A stretch of DNA of 64,000 nt, from positions 62,001-126,000 of the forward strand of contig CAJQOM010000016.1 in the NCBI GenBank assembly GCA_905479985.1, in the 5' to 3' direction. The stretch is from an uncultured Gammaproteobacteria bacterium. Its GTDB lineage: Bacteria > Pseudomonadota > Gammaproteobacteria > Nitrosococcales > Methylophagaceae. Numbering within the stretch: the first letter of the stretch is position 1; every line of letters starts with the position of its first letter. The notes under the pieces were generated by a model that made no database searches, was not told where the DNA came from, and was given only the letters and a program-made list of their open reading frames with translations. A program made the translations under genes and the position numbers. Positions 36,882-46,756 of the stretch are shown in pieces.

Positions 36882-36953
36882 CAAGGCATTTCGCACACGC
36901 AGAGCGGGAACATATATTAATATGTGACCAATCGAGTATGTGGAATAACGCCG
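36882..36953. repeat. REP-like element, copy 2
   Basis: A 72-base element starting CAAGGCATTTCGCACAC and ending ATAACGCCG. The flanks match copy 1 (GAGCGGGAA, GTGACCAATCGAGTA), while the central stem differs: ACATAT-ATTA-ATATGT (36910-36925). Both strands of the stem change together relative to copy 1. Confidence 0.8.
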
Positions 36954-36979
36954 TAATGGCATAAAAACCGAAGATGATA

Positions 36980-37549
36980 TTAGTCTTTGGCACGCTCAAC
37001 ATACTCGCCGCTTCTAGTATCAATACGCAGCAATTCACCAATATTCATAAATAAGGGCACACGCACCACCGCACCGGTCTCTAATGTCGCAGGCTTGCCG
37101 CCTGTCCCCGCTGTATCACCTTTCAAACCTGGATCGGTCTCGGCAACCACTAAATTTACAAAGTTAGGCGCCGTCACCAACAACGGGGTGCCATTCCACT
37201 GTGTCACGGTGTAAACATATTGCTCTTTTAGCCATTTCTTACAATCTTCAATCGCATTGGCATCCGCCGCATGTTGCTCATACGAAACCGGATCCATAAA
37301 ATACCAAAACTCGCCATCAGTATAGGAATACTCTAATTCCACCTCAATAACGTCAGCACTTTCTACACTCTCGCCAGATTTAAAAGTCCGCTCATTGGTA
37401 CGACCTGTTTTTAAATTACGAAATTTAACACGGTTAAAAGCCTGACCTTTACCTGGTTTAACCAATTCGTTTTCGATGATGCTGCAAGGATCGCCATCCA
37501 GCATAAATTTAAGTCCAGATTTAAATTGATTTGTACTTACACTTGCCAT
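36980..37549 (-). CDS. efp: Elongation factor P
   Basis: The 189-residue protein is [24 protein letters not shown], then the modified loop [12 protein letters not shown] with Lys34, the site lysylated by EpmA and EpmB, and C-terminal [19 protein letters not shown] rescues ribosomes stalled at polyproline. It is divergent from epmB with 52 bases between start codons, so the substrate gene and one modification gene share a promoter region; epmA is downstream. Confidence 0.98.
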   Translation of the reverse strand: MASVSTNQFKSGLKFMLDGDPCSIIENELVKPGKGQAFNRVKFRNLKTGRTNERTFKSGESVESADVIEVELEYSYTDGEFWYFMDPVSYEQHAADANAIEDCKKWLKEQYVYTVTQWNGTPLLVTAPNFVNLVVAETDPGLKGDTAGTGGKPATLETGAVVRVPLFMNIGELLRIDTRSGEYVERAKD

Positions 37550-37601
37550 AGCAACCTCTTTTAGGGGACGATCATCGTCTGTTTATAGTCTTAGGCGCAA
37601 T

Positions 37602-38609
37602 ATGATACCTCAAACACCCACGGTGTTACCAAAACAAGGCTGGCAGACCGCCTTAGCCAATGCCATTAAAGATCCGAAAGAACTCTTGGCACAGCTTGGT
37701 TTAACCGATCGTCTTACTGCCATTGATGCCACTGCGCTTAAACAGTTTCCACTGCGTGTGACACAAAGCTATATCAATAAAATGCGCCATGGCGACCCGC
37801 TTGATCCCTTATTACGCCAAGTTTTTCCATTGATTGATGAAGACATCACCGATGATAATTTTGTCACCGACCCAGTGGGCGACCAATTGGCCATCACCAG
37901 CCCCGGCATACTTCAAAAATACCACGGTCGTGCCCTACTATTAACGACAGGCGCCTGTGCCATTCATTGCCGATATTGTTTTAGACGCCATTTCCCCTAT
38001 AACGACAGCAATCCCTTAGCCAGCCAATGGCAACAAACATTAACGACATTACAACAAGATGAATCACTCAATGAAGTCATCTTGAGTGGCGGTGATCCTT
38101 TAGCATTAAGTGATCAAAAATTAACTCAGATGGTCGCAGAGCTTGAACAGATTCCCCACATCAAACGCCTACGCATCCATACCCGTCTTCCGGTTGTCTT
38201 GCCTGAACGTATTAACGCTGATTTATTAGCTTGGATAAAGTCGACGCGCTTTCAAGTTGTGATGGTCATTCACGCTAATCATAGCCAAGAATTAACACAG
38301 CCCGAAGCTGACGCACTTGAGGCGTTGGCTCAGGCCAAAGTACAATTACTCAATCAAGCCGTATTATTGAAAGGGGTTAATGACTCCGTAGAAGCCCTCA
38401 CAATGCTCAGTGAGCGGCTAATCGATGTAGGTGTACTTCCTTACTACTTGCACTTACTCGATCCGGTCGCAGGCGCAGGACACTTTGATGTATCAGAGGA
38501 ATTAGGCATTGCGTTAATCAAGCAATTAAGAACCAAACTGTCTGGTTACTTAGTCCCACGCTTAGTACGCGAGCAACAAGGTGAAAACAGTAAAACGATT
38601 ATCTGTTAA
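37602..38609 (+). CDS. epmB: EF-P beta-lysylation protein EpmB (lysine 2,3-aminomutase type)
   Basis: The 335-residue radical-SAM protein has the cluster motif CX3CX2C in GACAIHCRYCFRRHFPY and aminomutase segments VILSGGDPLALSD and LRIHTRLPVVLPERI, plus a PLP-binding Lys region near the C terminus. EpmB makes (R)-beta-lysine used by EpmA on EF-P. Length is as in E. coli YjeK (342). It is divergent from efp and converges on the citrate synthase gene with 12 bases between stops. Confidence 0.97.
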   Translation: MIPQTPTVLPKQGWQTALANAIKDPKELLAQLGLTDRLTAIDATALKQFPLRVTQSYINKMRHGDPLDPLLRQVFPLIDEDITDDNFVTDPVGDQLAITSPGILQKYHGRALLLTTGACAIHCRYCFRRHFPYNDSNPLASQWQQTLTTLQQDESLNEVILSGGDPLALSDQKLTQMVAELEQIPHIKRLRIHTRLPVVLPERINADLLAWIKSTRFQVVMVIHANHSQELTQPEADALEALAQAKVQLLNQAVLLKGVNDSVEALTMLSERLIDVGVLPYYLHLLDPVAGAGHFDVSEELGIALIKQLRTKLSGYLVPRLVREQQGENSKTIIC

Positions 38610-38621
38610 TTCAAAACTAAA

Positions 38622-39779
38622 TTAACGTTGCGTCATAGGTTGGTAATCACGTACTTCACTGCCTATGTAGATTTGCGTCGGACGATAAATACGGTTATTT
38701 GAAATTTGCTCACGCCAATGGGCCAACCAACCTGCTGAACGTGCCACCGCAAATAAAGCGGTAAATTGATCTGCTGGAATACCCATCTCAGCATATAAAA
38801 TACCTGAGTAGAAATCGACATTCGGATAAACACCCTTGTGACCCAGGCGATCAACGCAAATTTCTTCAACTTTCATCGCCGTTTCAAAAGTACTATCGAG
38901 CTTACTTCCACGATCTTCAATTAATTCGGCAACCAATTTATGTAAAATCGTTGCACGCGGATCTTTAACTTTATACTCTCTGTGACCCATTCCCCAGATG
39001 ACTTCTTTATTCGCTAAGGCGTTATCAACCCATGCTTCCGCTTTGTCTGCACTGCCAATTTTTTTCAGCATTTCAACGACTTTAGAGTTCGCTCCACCAT
39101 GCAATGGGCCTGATAAAGTACCAATCGCACCTGAAATCACACTGTAAGGTGTGGCTAAAGTAGAACCTGACACTAAGGCAGAGAATGTCGATGCATTTAA
39201 AGTATGTTCAGCATGTAAAATCAGGCAAACATCCATGATTTTTGCCAACATCGGATCCGGCTCTTTACCATTGAACATATACAATAGATTTTCGGCCACC
39301 GACAGATCTTCACGTGGTTCTATCGGATCATAACCCTGACGAATATGCTGCCACATGGCGACTAATGGGGCCATTTGAGCAATAATATTAACGGTCATAT
39401 TGCGAACATAATTTAAATCTTCACAGATATCAGAGTCTGTCAAACACTCCGTACCAGGATAAAACATGCCTAAACTTGATACCGCAGTCTGCAACATATC
39501 CATCGGGTGGCCGGTGGATGGAAAGTGATACATCATTTCACGGATATGATATTTAATCCGGTAATGACTTCTTAATTTTTTGGTGAATCCTGCTAAGTCA
39601 GCCGCAGAAGGCAACTCGCCGTCAAGCAATAATAAGGTCGTTTCCTCGAAGCTACTATTTTCAGCCAACGTTTCTAATGGATAGCCACGATAATAGAGCA
39701 GACCTTGTTCGCCATCAATAAACGAAATGGCAGATTTAGTGGCAGCAACGCCTTCCAGCCCGGGTAAAAAATCACTCAT
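38622..39779 (-). CDS. gltA: Citrate synthase (short form)
   Basis: The 385-residue enzyme condenses acetyl-CoA and oxaloacetate in the first step of the TCA cycle. Active-site regions are visible: LHAEHTLNASTFSA, GPLHGGANSKVVEML and GHREYKVKDPRA, with the C-terminal YGIL-type helix region ending in RPTQIYIG. It is shorter than the E. coli type II enzyme (427) and resembles the dimeric type I/2-methylcitrate synthase group, so a PrpC-like role is possible. No prp genes are adjacent, which favours citrate synthase. Confidence 0.88.
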   Translation of the reverse strand: MSDFLPGLEGVAATKSAISFIDGEQGLLYYRGYPLETLAENSSFEETTLLLLDGELPSAADLAGFTKKLRSHYRIKYHIREMMYHFPSTGHPMDMLQTAVSSLGMFYPGTECLTDSDICEDLNYVRNMTVNIIAQMAPLVAMWQHIRQGYDPIEPREDLSVAENLLYMFNGKEPDPMLAKIMDVCLILHAEHTLNASTFSALVSGSTLATPYSVISGAIGTLSGPLHGGANSKVVEMLKKIGSADKAEAWVDNALANKEVIWGMGHREYKVKDPRATILHKLVAELIEDRGSKLDSTFETAMKVEEICVDRLGHKGVYPNVDFYSGILYAEMGIPADQFTALFAVARSAGWLAHWREQISNNRIYRPTQIYIGSEVRDYQPMTQR

Positions 39780-39897
39780 CCTATGACCTCACGTTCTATC
39801 TATGCAGTTCAAATTCATCACAGCATTATACGTGATACAAAAAAATGTACACCTTTAACTATTTTATCCTTTAAAAACAATAGATAACATAGGTTAA

Positions 39898-40854
39898 CTA
39901 AGAGACATGTTCGCCTTGTGCTTGTAAATCAGCATGATATGACGAACGCACCATTGGCCCACTCGCCACATGCTCAAAACCCATCTCTTTAGCCACAACA
40001 GCAAGCTCATCAAACTCAGCAGGCGTCACAAACCGCTCTACCGCCAAATGATGGCGACTGGGTTGTAAATATTGCCCTAACGTCAGCATACGACAACCAT
40101 GATCACGCAAATCTTGCATCACCTGTTTAATCTCATCCATTGATTCACCCAAGCCAAGCATCAGGCCTGACTTAGTCGGCACTTCAGGATGTTGTTCCTG
40201 AAAGTTTTTAATCAAATCTAAAGACCACTGATAATCAGAACCGGGCCGAACCGCTTTATATAAACGCGGAATGCTTTCTAGATTATGGTTAAAAATATCG
40301 GGAAGATCGTCAGCTAACACTTCCAGTGCAACATTCATTCGCCCGCGAAAATCTGGGACTAAAACTTCAATATTAGTCTCTGGTGATTGTGCCCTAACCT
40401 CTTGAATACAAGCTTTAAAGTGTCCTGCACCACCATCACGTAAATCATCACGATCAACCGAGGTGATGACCACATGTTTTAATTGCATCGCTGCAATCGT
40501 TTTCGCCAAATGGGCAGGCTCATTTTCATCTAAAGGATCAGGCTTACCATGCGCCACATCACAAAAAGGGCACCGGCGTGTACAAATTTGTCCCATGATC
40601 AAAAACGTCGCCGTACCGTGGGTAAAACACTCCCCCAAGTTCGGGCAAGCTGCTTCCTCACAAATCGTATGCAGGTCATGCTCACGTAATAACGCTTTTA
40701 GACGCACAACTTCAGGTGTGACAGGCGCCTTAGCGCGTATCCATGCAGGCTTTCTTTTTGGATCACTCGGTATCACTTTAACCGGAATCCGAGACACCTT
40801 TGATTCACCTCTTAATGCACTCACATCCCGTTTTTCACGGCCTATTTCAGACAT
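39898..40854 (-). CDS. lipA: Lipoyl synthase
   Basis: The 318-residue radical-SAM enzyme inserts two sulfurs into octanoyl-protein to make the lipoyl group. The auxiliary cluster motif CX4CX5C ([12 protein letters not shown]) and the radical-SAM motif CX3CX2C (CTRRCPFC) are both intact, followed by [17 protein letters not shown] and the C-terminal RSSYHA arginine-serine motif. It is 10 bases downstream of lipB on the same strand. Confidence 0.98.
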   Translation of the reverse strand: MSEIGREKRDVSALRGESKVSRIPVKVIPSDPKRKPAWIRAKAPVTPEVVRLKALLREHDLHTICEEAACPNLGECFTHGTATFLIMGQICTRRCPFCDVAHGKPDPLDENEPAHLAKTIAAMQLKHVVITSVDRDDLRDGGAGHFKACIQEVRAQSPETNIEVLVPDFRGRMNVALEVLADDLPDIFNHNLESIPRLYKAVRPGSDYQWSLDLIKNFQEQHPEVPTKSGLMLGLGESMDEIKQVMQDLRDHGCRMLTLGQYLQPSRHHLAVERFVTPAEFDELAVVAKEMGFEHVASGPMVRSSYHADLQAQGEHVS

Positions 40855-40864
40855 TCAAACACCT

Positions 40865-41464
40865 TTATTTCATCTGTTGCGTTATAGCAGCAACAAATTG
40901 TTGTTTCACTTGCGCCATTGATAACGCACACCCTAAGCTTTTCAAATCCGTCATTTTCATTCCCTGATAACCACATGGGTTAATTGACAAGAAAGGCGAT
41001 AAGTCCATATCAACATTAATACTGATGCCATGATAACAGGCACCCCGCTTTACTCTTAATCCTAATGAAGCCAGTTTTTCACCGGCAATATACACACCCG
41101 GCGCATCGGCGTCAGAATAGCCCTCAATTCCTTGCTCAGCTAACATTGCGATCACACTGTTTTCTAATCGGTTCACCATCTCACGGACACCGATCCCTAA
41201 ACGCCTTAAATCAAATAAAGTATAGGCTATCAGCTGACCCGGCCCATGATACGTGACTTGGCCGCCCCGATCTGACTGAACCAAGGGAATTTGGCCTAAA
41301 TCCAGCACATGCTCAGCTTGCCCATTCGTACCCTGACTAAAGACAGGGTGATGTTCTAACAGCCACAATTCATCCGCTGTCTCAGCGCCTCTGTTCACAG
41401 TAAAGTCTTGCATAGCAAGACAGGTCGCTCCATAGTCAACTAAGCCCATATCTTTAATTATCAT
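40865..41464 (-). CDS. lipB: Octanoyl-[acyl-carrier-protein]:protein N-octanoyltransferase
   Basis: The 199-residue protein transfers octanoate from ACP to lipoate-dependent enzymes. It has the motif GGQVTYHGPGQLIAY, the catalytic Lys in LASLGLRVKRG, and the Cys in NPCGYQGMKMTDL. It lies 6 bases after ybeD and 10 before lipA, an arrangement of shared transcription typical of gammaproteobacteria. Confidence 0.97.
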   Translation of the reverse strand: MIIKDMGLVDYGATCLAMQDFTVNRGAETADELWLLEHHPVFSQGTNGQAEHVLDLGQIPLVQSDRGGQVTYHGPGQLIAYTLFDLRRLGIGVREMVNRLENSVIAMLAEQGIEGYSDADAPGVYIAGEKLASLGLRVKRGACYHGISINVDMDLSPFLSINPCGYQGMKMTDLKSLGCALSMAQVKQQFVAAITQQMK

Positions 41465-41470
41465 CGGTGA

Positions 41471-41743
41471 TTAAAGAATGTATTTAACCAAGTCGTGGCT
41501 ACTTAAGGCCCGATAAATGGTATCTAATTGGACTTGGCTTTCAACGTAGGCTGTCACCGTTACAGAAGTGAATTTACCCCCTGAGCTTTGCTTTGTTTTA
41601 ACCGCACCTTCTTTTATATCGTCAACGTATTCACGCACAATACCCACGACAGTCGCATCAAACTCAGGGCCACTCAAGCCCATCGCTTTAATATCAAACT
41701 CACAAGGAAATTCAATTAAGGTGTCACGCTCTTCAACTGCCAT
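41471..41743 (-). CDS. ybeD: YbeD/DUF493 family protein
   Basis: The start at 41743 is chosen because GGAGG lies seven bases upstream; the longer frame adds 13 residues inside the aminotransferase gene. The 90-residue product has the ACT-like YbeD fold: TLIEFPCEFDIKAMGL, VREYVDD and SSGGKFTSVTVTAYVESQVQLDTIYRAL. No biochemical function is proven, but it is nearly always next to lipB. Its start overlaps the 3' end of the upstream aminotransferase gene by 11 bases. Confidence 0.93.
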   Translation of the reverse strand: MAVEERDTLIEFPCEFDIKAMGLSGPEFDATVVGIVREYVDDIKEGAVKTKQSSGGKFTSVTVTAYVESQVQLDTIYRALSSHDLVKYIL

Positions 41744-42587
41744 CACAATGCCTCCGCTTTTGTTGTTGATACAAAGCATCAATCTGTTGCCACACCTTAC
41801 CCGGCTTGCCTAATCCGACACCCTGACCGTTCAAAGTCGTGATCGGCAGCACTTCCTTGGTAGAGCTACTCACCCACAATTCATCCGCACCGACCAAGCG
41901 CGCTTCAGAGACTGCTTCTTCAACTACCTCAATTCCCGCTTGTTTTGCCAGTGATAACACCACATCACGTGTAATACCCGGCAAAATGTGATTATTCTTT
42001 GGCGCGGTATAAATAACACCATCAAAGACGGCATAACTATTACTGGCCGAACCTTCGGTCATAAAACCATCACGAATCAATAATGCTTCATCAGCGCCGG
42101 CCTCTTTAGCTTCCTGTTTCAGCAAACTATTAGGTAATAAACTAATCGCCTTAATATCACATCGCTGCCAACGGCTATCAGCCAACGTCACGGCTTTTAT
42201 ACCTTGTGTCTTAACCTGTTCAGACCTAGCCTGTAATGGGTTCGTCATCATAAACACGCTAGGCGCAACACCCTCAGGGAACACATGATCACGCGGTGCA
42301 ACACCGCGAGACACTTGCAGATATAAGGCTTGATCGCCACCACCATTACGGGTAATGAGCGTATCAAGCAACGCTTCCCATTCTTGGTCCTTATAGGGGT
42401 TAGCCATCTTGACGCCTGCCAAACTATTTTTAAGTCGGTTTAAATGTCCTGCTAATTTAAAGCAACGACCCGCGTATACAGGGATCACTTCATAAACGCC
42501 ATCACCCAGCAAAAAACCACGGTCAAAAACAGACACTGTCGCTTGGTCAGATGCTATAAAATCGCCATTAACAAAAACATCAGTCAC
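41733..42587 (-). CDS. dat: D-amino acid aminotransferase
   Basis: The chosen GTG start (42587) lies five bases after the carboxypeptidase stop and gives 284 residues, the family length; an ATG 18 codons upstream would overlap dacA more. Fold type IV PLP enzyme motifs are present: VSVFDRGFLLGDGVYEVIPVY, the PLP-Lys region CDIKAISLLPNSLLKQEA, and GSASNSYAVFDG and ILPGITRDVVLSLA. The product interconverts D-Ala and D-Glu with 2-oxo acids and could supply D-amino acids for peptidoglycan, consistent with the neighbouring cell-wall genes. Confidence 0.9.
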   Translation of the reverse strand: MTDVFVNGDFIASDQATVSVFDRGFLLGDGVYEVIPVYAGRCFKLAGHLNRLKNSLAGVKMANPYKDQEWEALLDTLITRNGGGDQALYLQVSRGVAPRDHVFPEGVAPSVFMMTNPLQARSEQVKTQGIKAVTLADSRWQRCDIKAISLLPNSLLKQEAKEAGADEALLIRDGFMTEGSASNSYAVFDGVIYTAPKNNHILPGITRDVVLSLAKQAGIEVVEEAVSEARLVGADELWVSSSTKEVLPITTLNGQGVGLGKPGKVWQQIDALYQQQKRRHCDGS

Positions 42588-42592
42588 TGACT

Positions 42593-43741
42593 TTAGCCCC
42601 AAATCAGCATCAGCAATGTATCTAATAGTTGACGCCACCAACTGCCATTTTCTACTGCTTCAATAGCAACTAATTGTTTCGTCGCAACCAATTCACCGGC
42701 TAAATGAATATCAACTTGGCCCAATACTTGTCCGACTTCAATAGGCGCAATAATTGGCTGTTGTATATTAGTCGTCGCAACCAATTCCCCATAACGGCCG
42801 CGTGGGACTGTAATTGTTAACCGCTTCTCTAATCCTAAAACCACTTTATCCGTCGCACCCTTCCACACTTTGCTGTCAGCAATTTGTTGTCCTGCTTGGT
42901 ATAAATCATGCGTTTCAAAAAAACGGAAACCATAATTAAATAATTTTTGCGTTTCTTGTGCCCGTGCATTTTCGCTACGCGTCCCCAACACAACAGAAAT
43001 CAACCGCATACCGTCACGCTTTGCCGAGGCAGCAAGACAATAGCCCGCTTCTTCGGTATGGCCGGTTTTTAGGCCATCTACACTCTTATCACGCCACAAC
43101 AGCTTGTTCCGGTTATGCTGCGTAATATTGTTATAGGTGAATTCTTTTTCAGCATACCAAGCATAATGATCAGGAAAATCACGAATAACAGCAGCAGATA
43201 AGGTCGCAATATCTTGCGCCGTCGTATAATGCGCCTTGCCCGGCAAGCCCGTCGCATTCTGATAATTGGTATTAAACATCCCTAACTGCTGGGCATATTG
43301 ATTCATCATCTGGGCAAACGTTTCTTCACTGCCCGCAATATGTTCAGCCAATGCTACCGCAGCATCATTGCCTGACTGAATAATCATCCCACGCAATAAC
43401 ACCTCAACCGACACCTTCGTATTCACTTCAATAAAACTACGTGACCCAACCATTCGCCACGCTTTTTCACTGATTAACACATCGTCTTCTAAAGCAATAT
43501 TGCCTGCGGCTAACTCTTGTGACACAACATAAGCCGTCATTAGTTTAGTGATACTCGCCGGCGGCAAACGCTGTTCAGCATTCAATGCAGCAACCACTTT
43601 ACCACTGTCAAAATCTTGCAAAATATAAGATTTAGCGGCAACCTCAGGTGCTTTTGGTGCTGGTGTTACAGCAGCATAAGCCACAGCCGTAACGAAAGTT
43701 AAACAGATAAATATCAGGCTTTTTAGTGTTTTTAACATCAA
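42593..43741 (-). CDS. dacA: D-alanyl-D-alanine carboxypeptidase (PBP5/6 type)
   Basis: The 382-residue protein has a signal peptide (about residues 1-23), the catalytic SxxK in SITKLMTAYV, SGN in SGNDAAVALAEH and KTG in LKTGHTEEAGYCL, then the PBP5 C-terminal beta domain and an amphipathic C-terminal helix for membrane attachment (WWRQLLDTLLMLIW). It removes the terminal D-Ala from peptidoglycan pentapeptides. It lies downstream of rlpA in the cell-shape operon. Confidence 0.96.
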   Translation of the reverse strand: MMLKTLKSLIFICLTFVTAVAYAAVTPAPKAPEVAAKSYILQDFDSGKVVAALNAEQRLPPASITKLMTAYVVSQELAAGNIALEDDVLISEKAWRMVGSRSFIEVNTKVSVEVLLRGMIIQSGNDAAVALAEHIAGSEETFAQMMNQYAQQLGMFNTNYQNATGLPGKAHYTTAQDIATLSAAVIRDFPDHYAWYAEKEFTYNNITQHNRNKLLWRDKSVDGLKTGHTEEAGYCLAASAKRDGMRLISVVLGTRSENARAQETQKLFNYGFRFFETHDLYQAGQQIADSKVWKGATDKVVLGLEKRLTITVPRGRYGELVATTNIQQPIIAPIEVGQVLGQVDIHLAGELVATKQLVAIEAVENGSWWRQLLDTLLMLIWG

Positions 43742-43755
43742 TACTCTCTAAATAA

Positions 43756-44643
43756 TTATTCAACGACAGCGTGACTTTCACTCACGCCCATTGTCTTTAA
43801 TTTCACGGCCATCATTTCACTGGCTTCAACGTTCGCTAGTGGCCCGACTCTAACCCGATACAAAGGCCCTTGAGGCCGATAAAGCGGCATCAAAAAAACC
43901 GTCTCTTCAATTTGACCAGCCAATTGGGATTTAAACGATTCTGCACGTTCAATAGAACTAAACGTACCCACTTGCAAATATAACGCTGGGCCAGCTGTAA
44001 CATCATGGCTATGTGAATCTGCATCACCTTCATGAGTATGATAGCCAGCAGGATGCGTCACAACGGATTGAGCGATCGGTTTAATCACTGCCACAGGAGC
44101 AGACTTTTTATCCTGACTAGAATAAGTTGCAGCATTAATGGCCCGCACCTCAACTTGCCCTGTCCCTTTGCCAATAATATCTAATTTCTTAGCCGCAGAA
44201 TACGATAAATCAATAATCCGGCCACCATGAAACGGCCCACGGTCATTCACCCGAACAACGATCTTACGACCATTATTCAAATTCGTCACTTCGACATAAC
44301 TCGGCAACGGCAAAGTCTTATGCGCCGCCGTCATTTGGTACATATCGTACGTTTCACCCGTCGCTGTTTTCCGACCGTGAAACTTTTTACCGTACCAAGA
44401 TGCAATGCCCTTTTCACGATAACCCGTAGCACTTTTCATCGGATAATATCGCTTGCCAAGCACCACATAATTTTTTTGGTTTGCAGGCCTAGCTTTTTCG
44501 ACTCTCGGCACAGCATCAGGTATGCCAGACACATCAGGCGGATTACTCGGCGCACTATCCCCTTTTTCAAAAATACTGCCACCGCAGGCCGATAACACAA
44601 GCAGGCTAATGACTACGACACCTTTCTTTATTATTTTCATCAT
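43756..44643 (-). CDS. rlpA: Septal ring lytic transglycosylase RlpA
   Basis: The 295-residue lipoprotein has a lipobox (LSAC) near residue 20. Its double-psi beta-barrel contains GIASWYGKKFHGRKTATGE, MYQMTAAHKTLPLPSYVEVTNL, VRVNDRGPFHGGRIIDLSYSAAKKLDI with the catalytic Asp-His region. A C-terminal SPOR domain (YLQVGTFSSIERAESFKSQL) binds denuded glycan strands at the septum. It lies three bases after mltB. Confidence 0.96.
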   Translation of the reverse strand: MMKIIKKGVVVISLLVLSACGGSIFEKGDSAPSNPPDVSGIPDAVPRVEKARPANQKNYVVLGKRYYPMKSATGYREKGIASWYGKKFHGRKTATGETYDMYQMTAAHKTLPLPSYVEVTNLNNGRKIVVRVNDRGPFHGGRIIDLSYSAAKKLDIIGKGTGQVEVRAINAATYSSQDKKSAPVAVIKPIAQSVVTHPAGYHTHEGDADSHSHDVTAGPALYLQVGTFSSIERAESFKSQLAGQIEETVFLMPLYRPQGPLYRVRVGPLANVEASEMMAVKLKTMGVSESHAVVE

Positions 44644-44645
44644 TA

Positions 44646-45620
44646 TTATTGCTCGTGTTTTTGACGAATTAATGCTGCCAATTGTGTCACCGCCATCGCA
44701 TACATACGACTATGGTTATATCGGGTAATGCTGTAAAAATTCTGCCGCGTCAACCAATACTCTTCACCTTGATGTTGCGTGAGTGTAATCAAAGCCACTT
44801 TCTTTGCATCGGTCGGTAAATGCACCGTAGAGACACCCGCTTGTTTCAATGTAGCAACGTCAATAGAGGGCTTCTGGCCTTTCTTCAATAACGCCGTCGG
44901 TATTGTTTTTGCAATCGATGTTTTATGCACAATCGGCTCACCACGTTGCCAGCCATGGCGCGCTAAATAATTCGCGATACTGCCAATGGCATCCGTCGGA
45001 TTGGTCCAAATATTACGTTTACCGTCACCATCAAAATCGACAGCATAAGCCCGATAACTACTTGGCATAAATTGCCCTAAGCCCATGGCACCTGCATAAG
45101 AGCCGATTGGCGCTAAAATTGACATGCCTTCTTCACGCGTTAAAGTCAGAAAGTGACCTAACTCACTTCGAAAGAACTTACTTCTTGGCGGATAACGGAA
45201 GGCCAAAGTCGATAGCGCATCCACAACTCGATAGCTGCCCACATTACCGCCATAACTGGTCTCGACACCCAAAATAGCCACGATAATATCTGCCGGCACA
45301 CCATACTGTGCTTCGGCTTTTGCCAAAGCCTCAGCATTGACTTGCCAAAAAGCAGCGCCCCCTTTAATACGTTTATCTGTGATAAAAATTTTGCGGTAAT
45401 CGTACCAAGGTTTACTCTTTTCAGCTGGGCGTGAAATCGCTTTTAAAATAGAGTCTTTGACCTCAACCTGCTCAAAAACCGCCTTTAATGTCGCCTTATC
45501 AAATTGCTGTTCTTGATGCATCTCATCAATAAAATCAGCAACACCAGGCAATTCAGCATTGGCATAACAAGCCATAGAAAGAGTCGACAATAAAGCCGCG
45601 GCACATAATAATTGTTTCAA
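44646..45620 (-). CDS. mltB: Lytic murein transglycosylase B
   Basis: The 324-residue protein has a signal peptide (residues 1-22) and MltB motifs: catalytic Glu in IVAILGVETSYGGNVG, PPRSKFFRSELGHFLTL, SYAGAMGLGQFMPSSYR and FDGDGKRNIW. No lipobox Cys is evident at the cleavage site, although a Cys (MACYA) is close to it. It cuts glycan strands in the periplasm. The ATG overlaps the stop of rodA by four bases. Confidence 0.95.
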   Translation of the reverse strand: MKQLLCAAALLSTLSMACYANAELPGVADFIDEMHQEQQFDKATLKAVFEQVEVKDSILKAISRPAEKSKPWYDYRKIFITDKRIKGGAAFWQVNAEALAKAEAQYGVPADIIVAILGVETSYGGNVGSYRVVDALSTLAFRYPPRSKFFRSELGHFLTLTREEGMSILAPIGSYAGAMGLGQFMPSSYRAYAVDFDGDGKRNIWTNPTDAIGSIANYLARHGWQRGEPIVHKTSIAKTIPTALLKKGQKPSIDVATLKQAGVSTVHLPTDAKKVALITLTQHQGEEYWLTRQNFYSITRYNHSRMYAMAVTQLAALIRQKHEQ

Positions 45621-46756
45621 GAGGTCATCATCCTTCTGTGAGTATGAATAGACATCAGGATACCGAAACCCGCTAATAAGGTCACCATTGATGTGCCCCC
45701 ATAGCTGACTAACGGCAAAGGCACACCTACGACAGGCAATAAACCCGTTACCATCCCGACATTAACAAAGACATAGACCAGAAAAGTCAGCGAAATACTC
45801 CCAGCCAATAATCGCGCAAAACTACTTTGAGCTTGACCCGCAATATATAAACCCCGCCCAGCAATCGCTAAATACAATAATAGTAATAAACCTACGCCCA
45901 TTAAACCAAACTCTTCAGCGATGACAGAAAAAATAAAGTCAGTTGACCTTTCAGGCAAAAAAGCCAATTGTGATTGCGTCCCTTCTAACCAACCACGCCC
46001 AAACAGACCGCCAGACCCGATCGCAATTTTAGACTGAATAATATGATAACCAGACCCCAAAGGATCACTTTCAGGGTTGAGAAAGGTTAATACCCGTTGC
46101 CGCTGATAATCATGCATCACATACCACAGCACCGGCAAAGCAGAAGCCGCTGCCAATATAAAGCTAATAATCACTGCCCAAGAAATACCTGACAGAAAAA
46201 TAACAATCAGGCCTGAACTTGCAATCAATAGGGCCGTACCCAAATCAGGCTGCTTCGCAATCAATAGGGCCGGAATAGCCACCATCAAGAAACAAATAAA
46301 CAAACGGGGTAATGTCGGTGGCAATGGTCGCTCAGCCAAATAAGCAGCCAACAATAAGGGCACCGCTATTTTCATTAACTCCGAAGGCTGGAAACGCACG
46401 ACACCGAGGTTAAGCCAACGCTGTGCGCCCTTTCCTTCTTCACCCACCAAAAGAACAGCAATGAGCAAAACCAAGCCCGCACCATAAACCCAATACGCCA
46501 TATCACGCATCCGATCAGGATGAATATTCGCCAACACAACCAAACCAAAGAAAGCCGTGCCCATCCGTATCAACTGACGTGTCAGTAAAGCCACTTCTTG
46601 ATTGCCAGCACTGAACAAAATCATCAGACCCACACCCAGTAAACTTAATAGCCCAAATAGCAACAAAGCATCTAAATGAATCACCCGTAACGTCCGGGTT
46701 AAACTCCAGCGCTCCGGATTAGCCCTATCCGTTAATATCTGGTTATTCATCGACAA
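45617..46756 (-). CDS. rodA: Peptidoglycan glycosyltransferase RodA
   Basis: The 379-residue SEDS-family membrane protein polymerises glycan strands with PBP2. It shows ten membrane helices and SEDS segments: GEEGKGAQRWLNLGVVRFQPSELMKIA, AKQPDLGTALL, LAFLPERSTDFIFSVIAEEFGLMG and LPLVSYGGTSM. It overlaps the 3' end of mrdA by 14 bases. A second in-frame ATG two codons downstream could also be the start. Confidence 0.97.
   Translation of the reverse strand: MSMNNQILTDRANPERWSLTRTLRVIHLDALLLFGLLSLLGVGLMILFSAGNQEVALLTRQLIRMGTAFFGLVVLANIHPDRMRDMAYWVYGAGLVLLIAVLLVGEEGKGAQRWLNLGVVRFQPSELMKIAVPLLLAAYLAERPLPPTLPRLFICFLMVAIPALLIAKQPDLGTALLIASSGLIVIFLSGISWAVIISFILAAASALPVLWYVMHDYQRQRVLTFLNPESDPLGSGYHIIQSKIAIGSGGLFGRGWLEGTQSQLAFLPERSTDFIFSVIAEEFGLMGVGLLLLLYLAIAGRGLYIAGQAQSSFARLLAGSISLTFLVYVFVNVGMVTGLLPVVGVPLPLVSYGGTSMVTLLAGFGILMSIHTHRRMMTS

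Noticed and set aside
41744-41782. Longer start for ybeD
   Set aside because: The added residues are not conserved in the family and a perfect GGAGG precedes the ATG at 41743.
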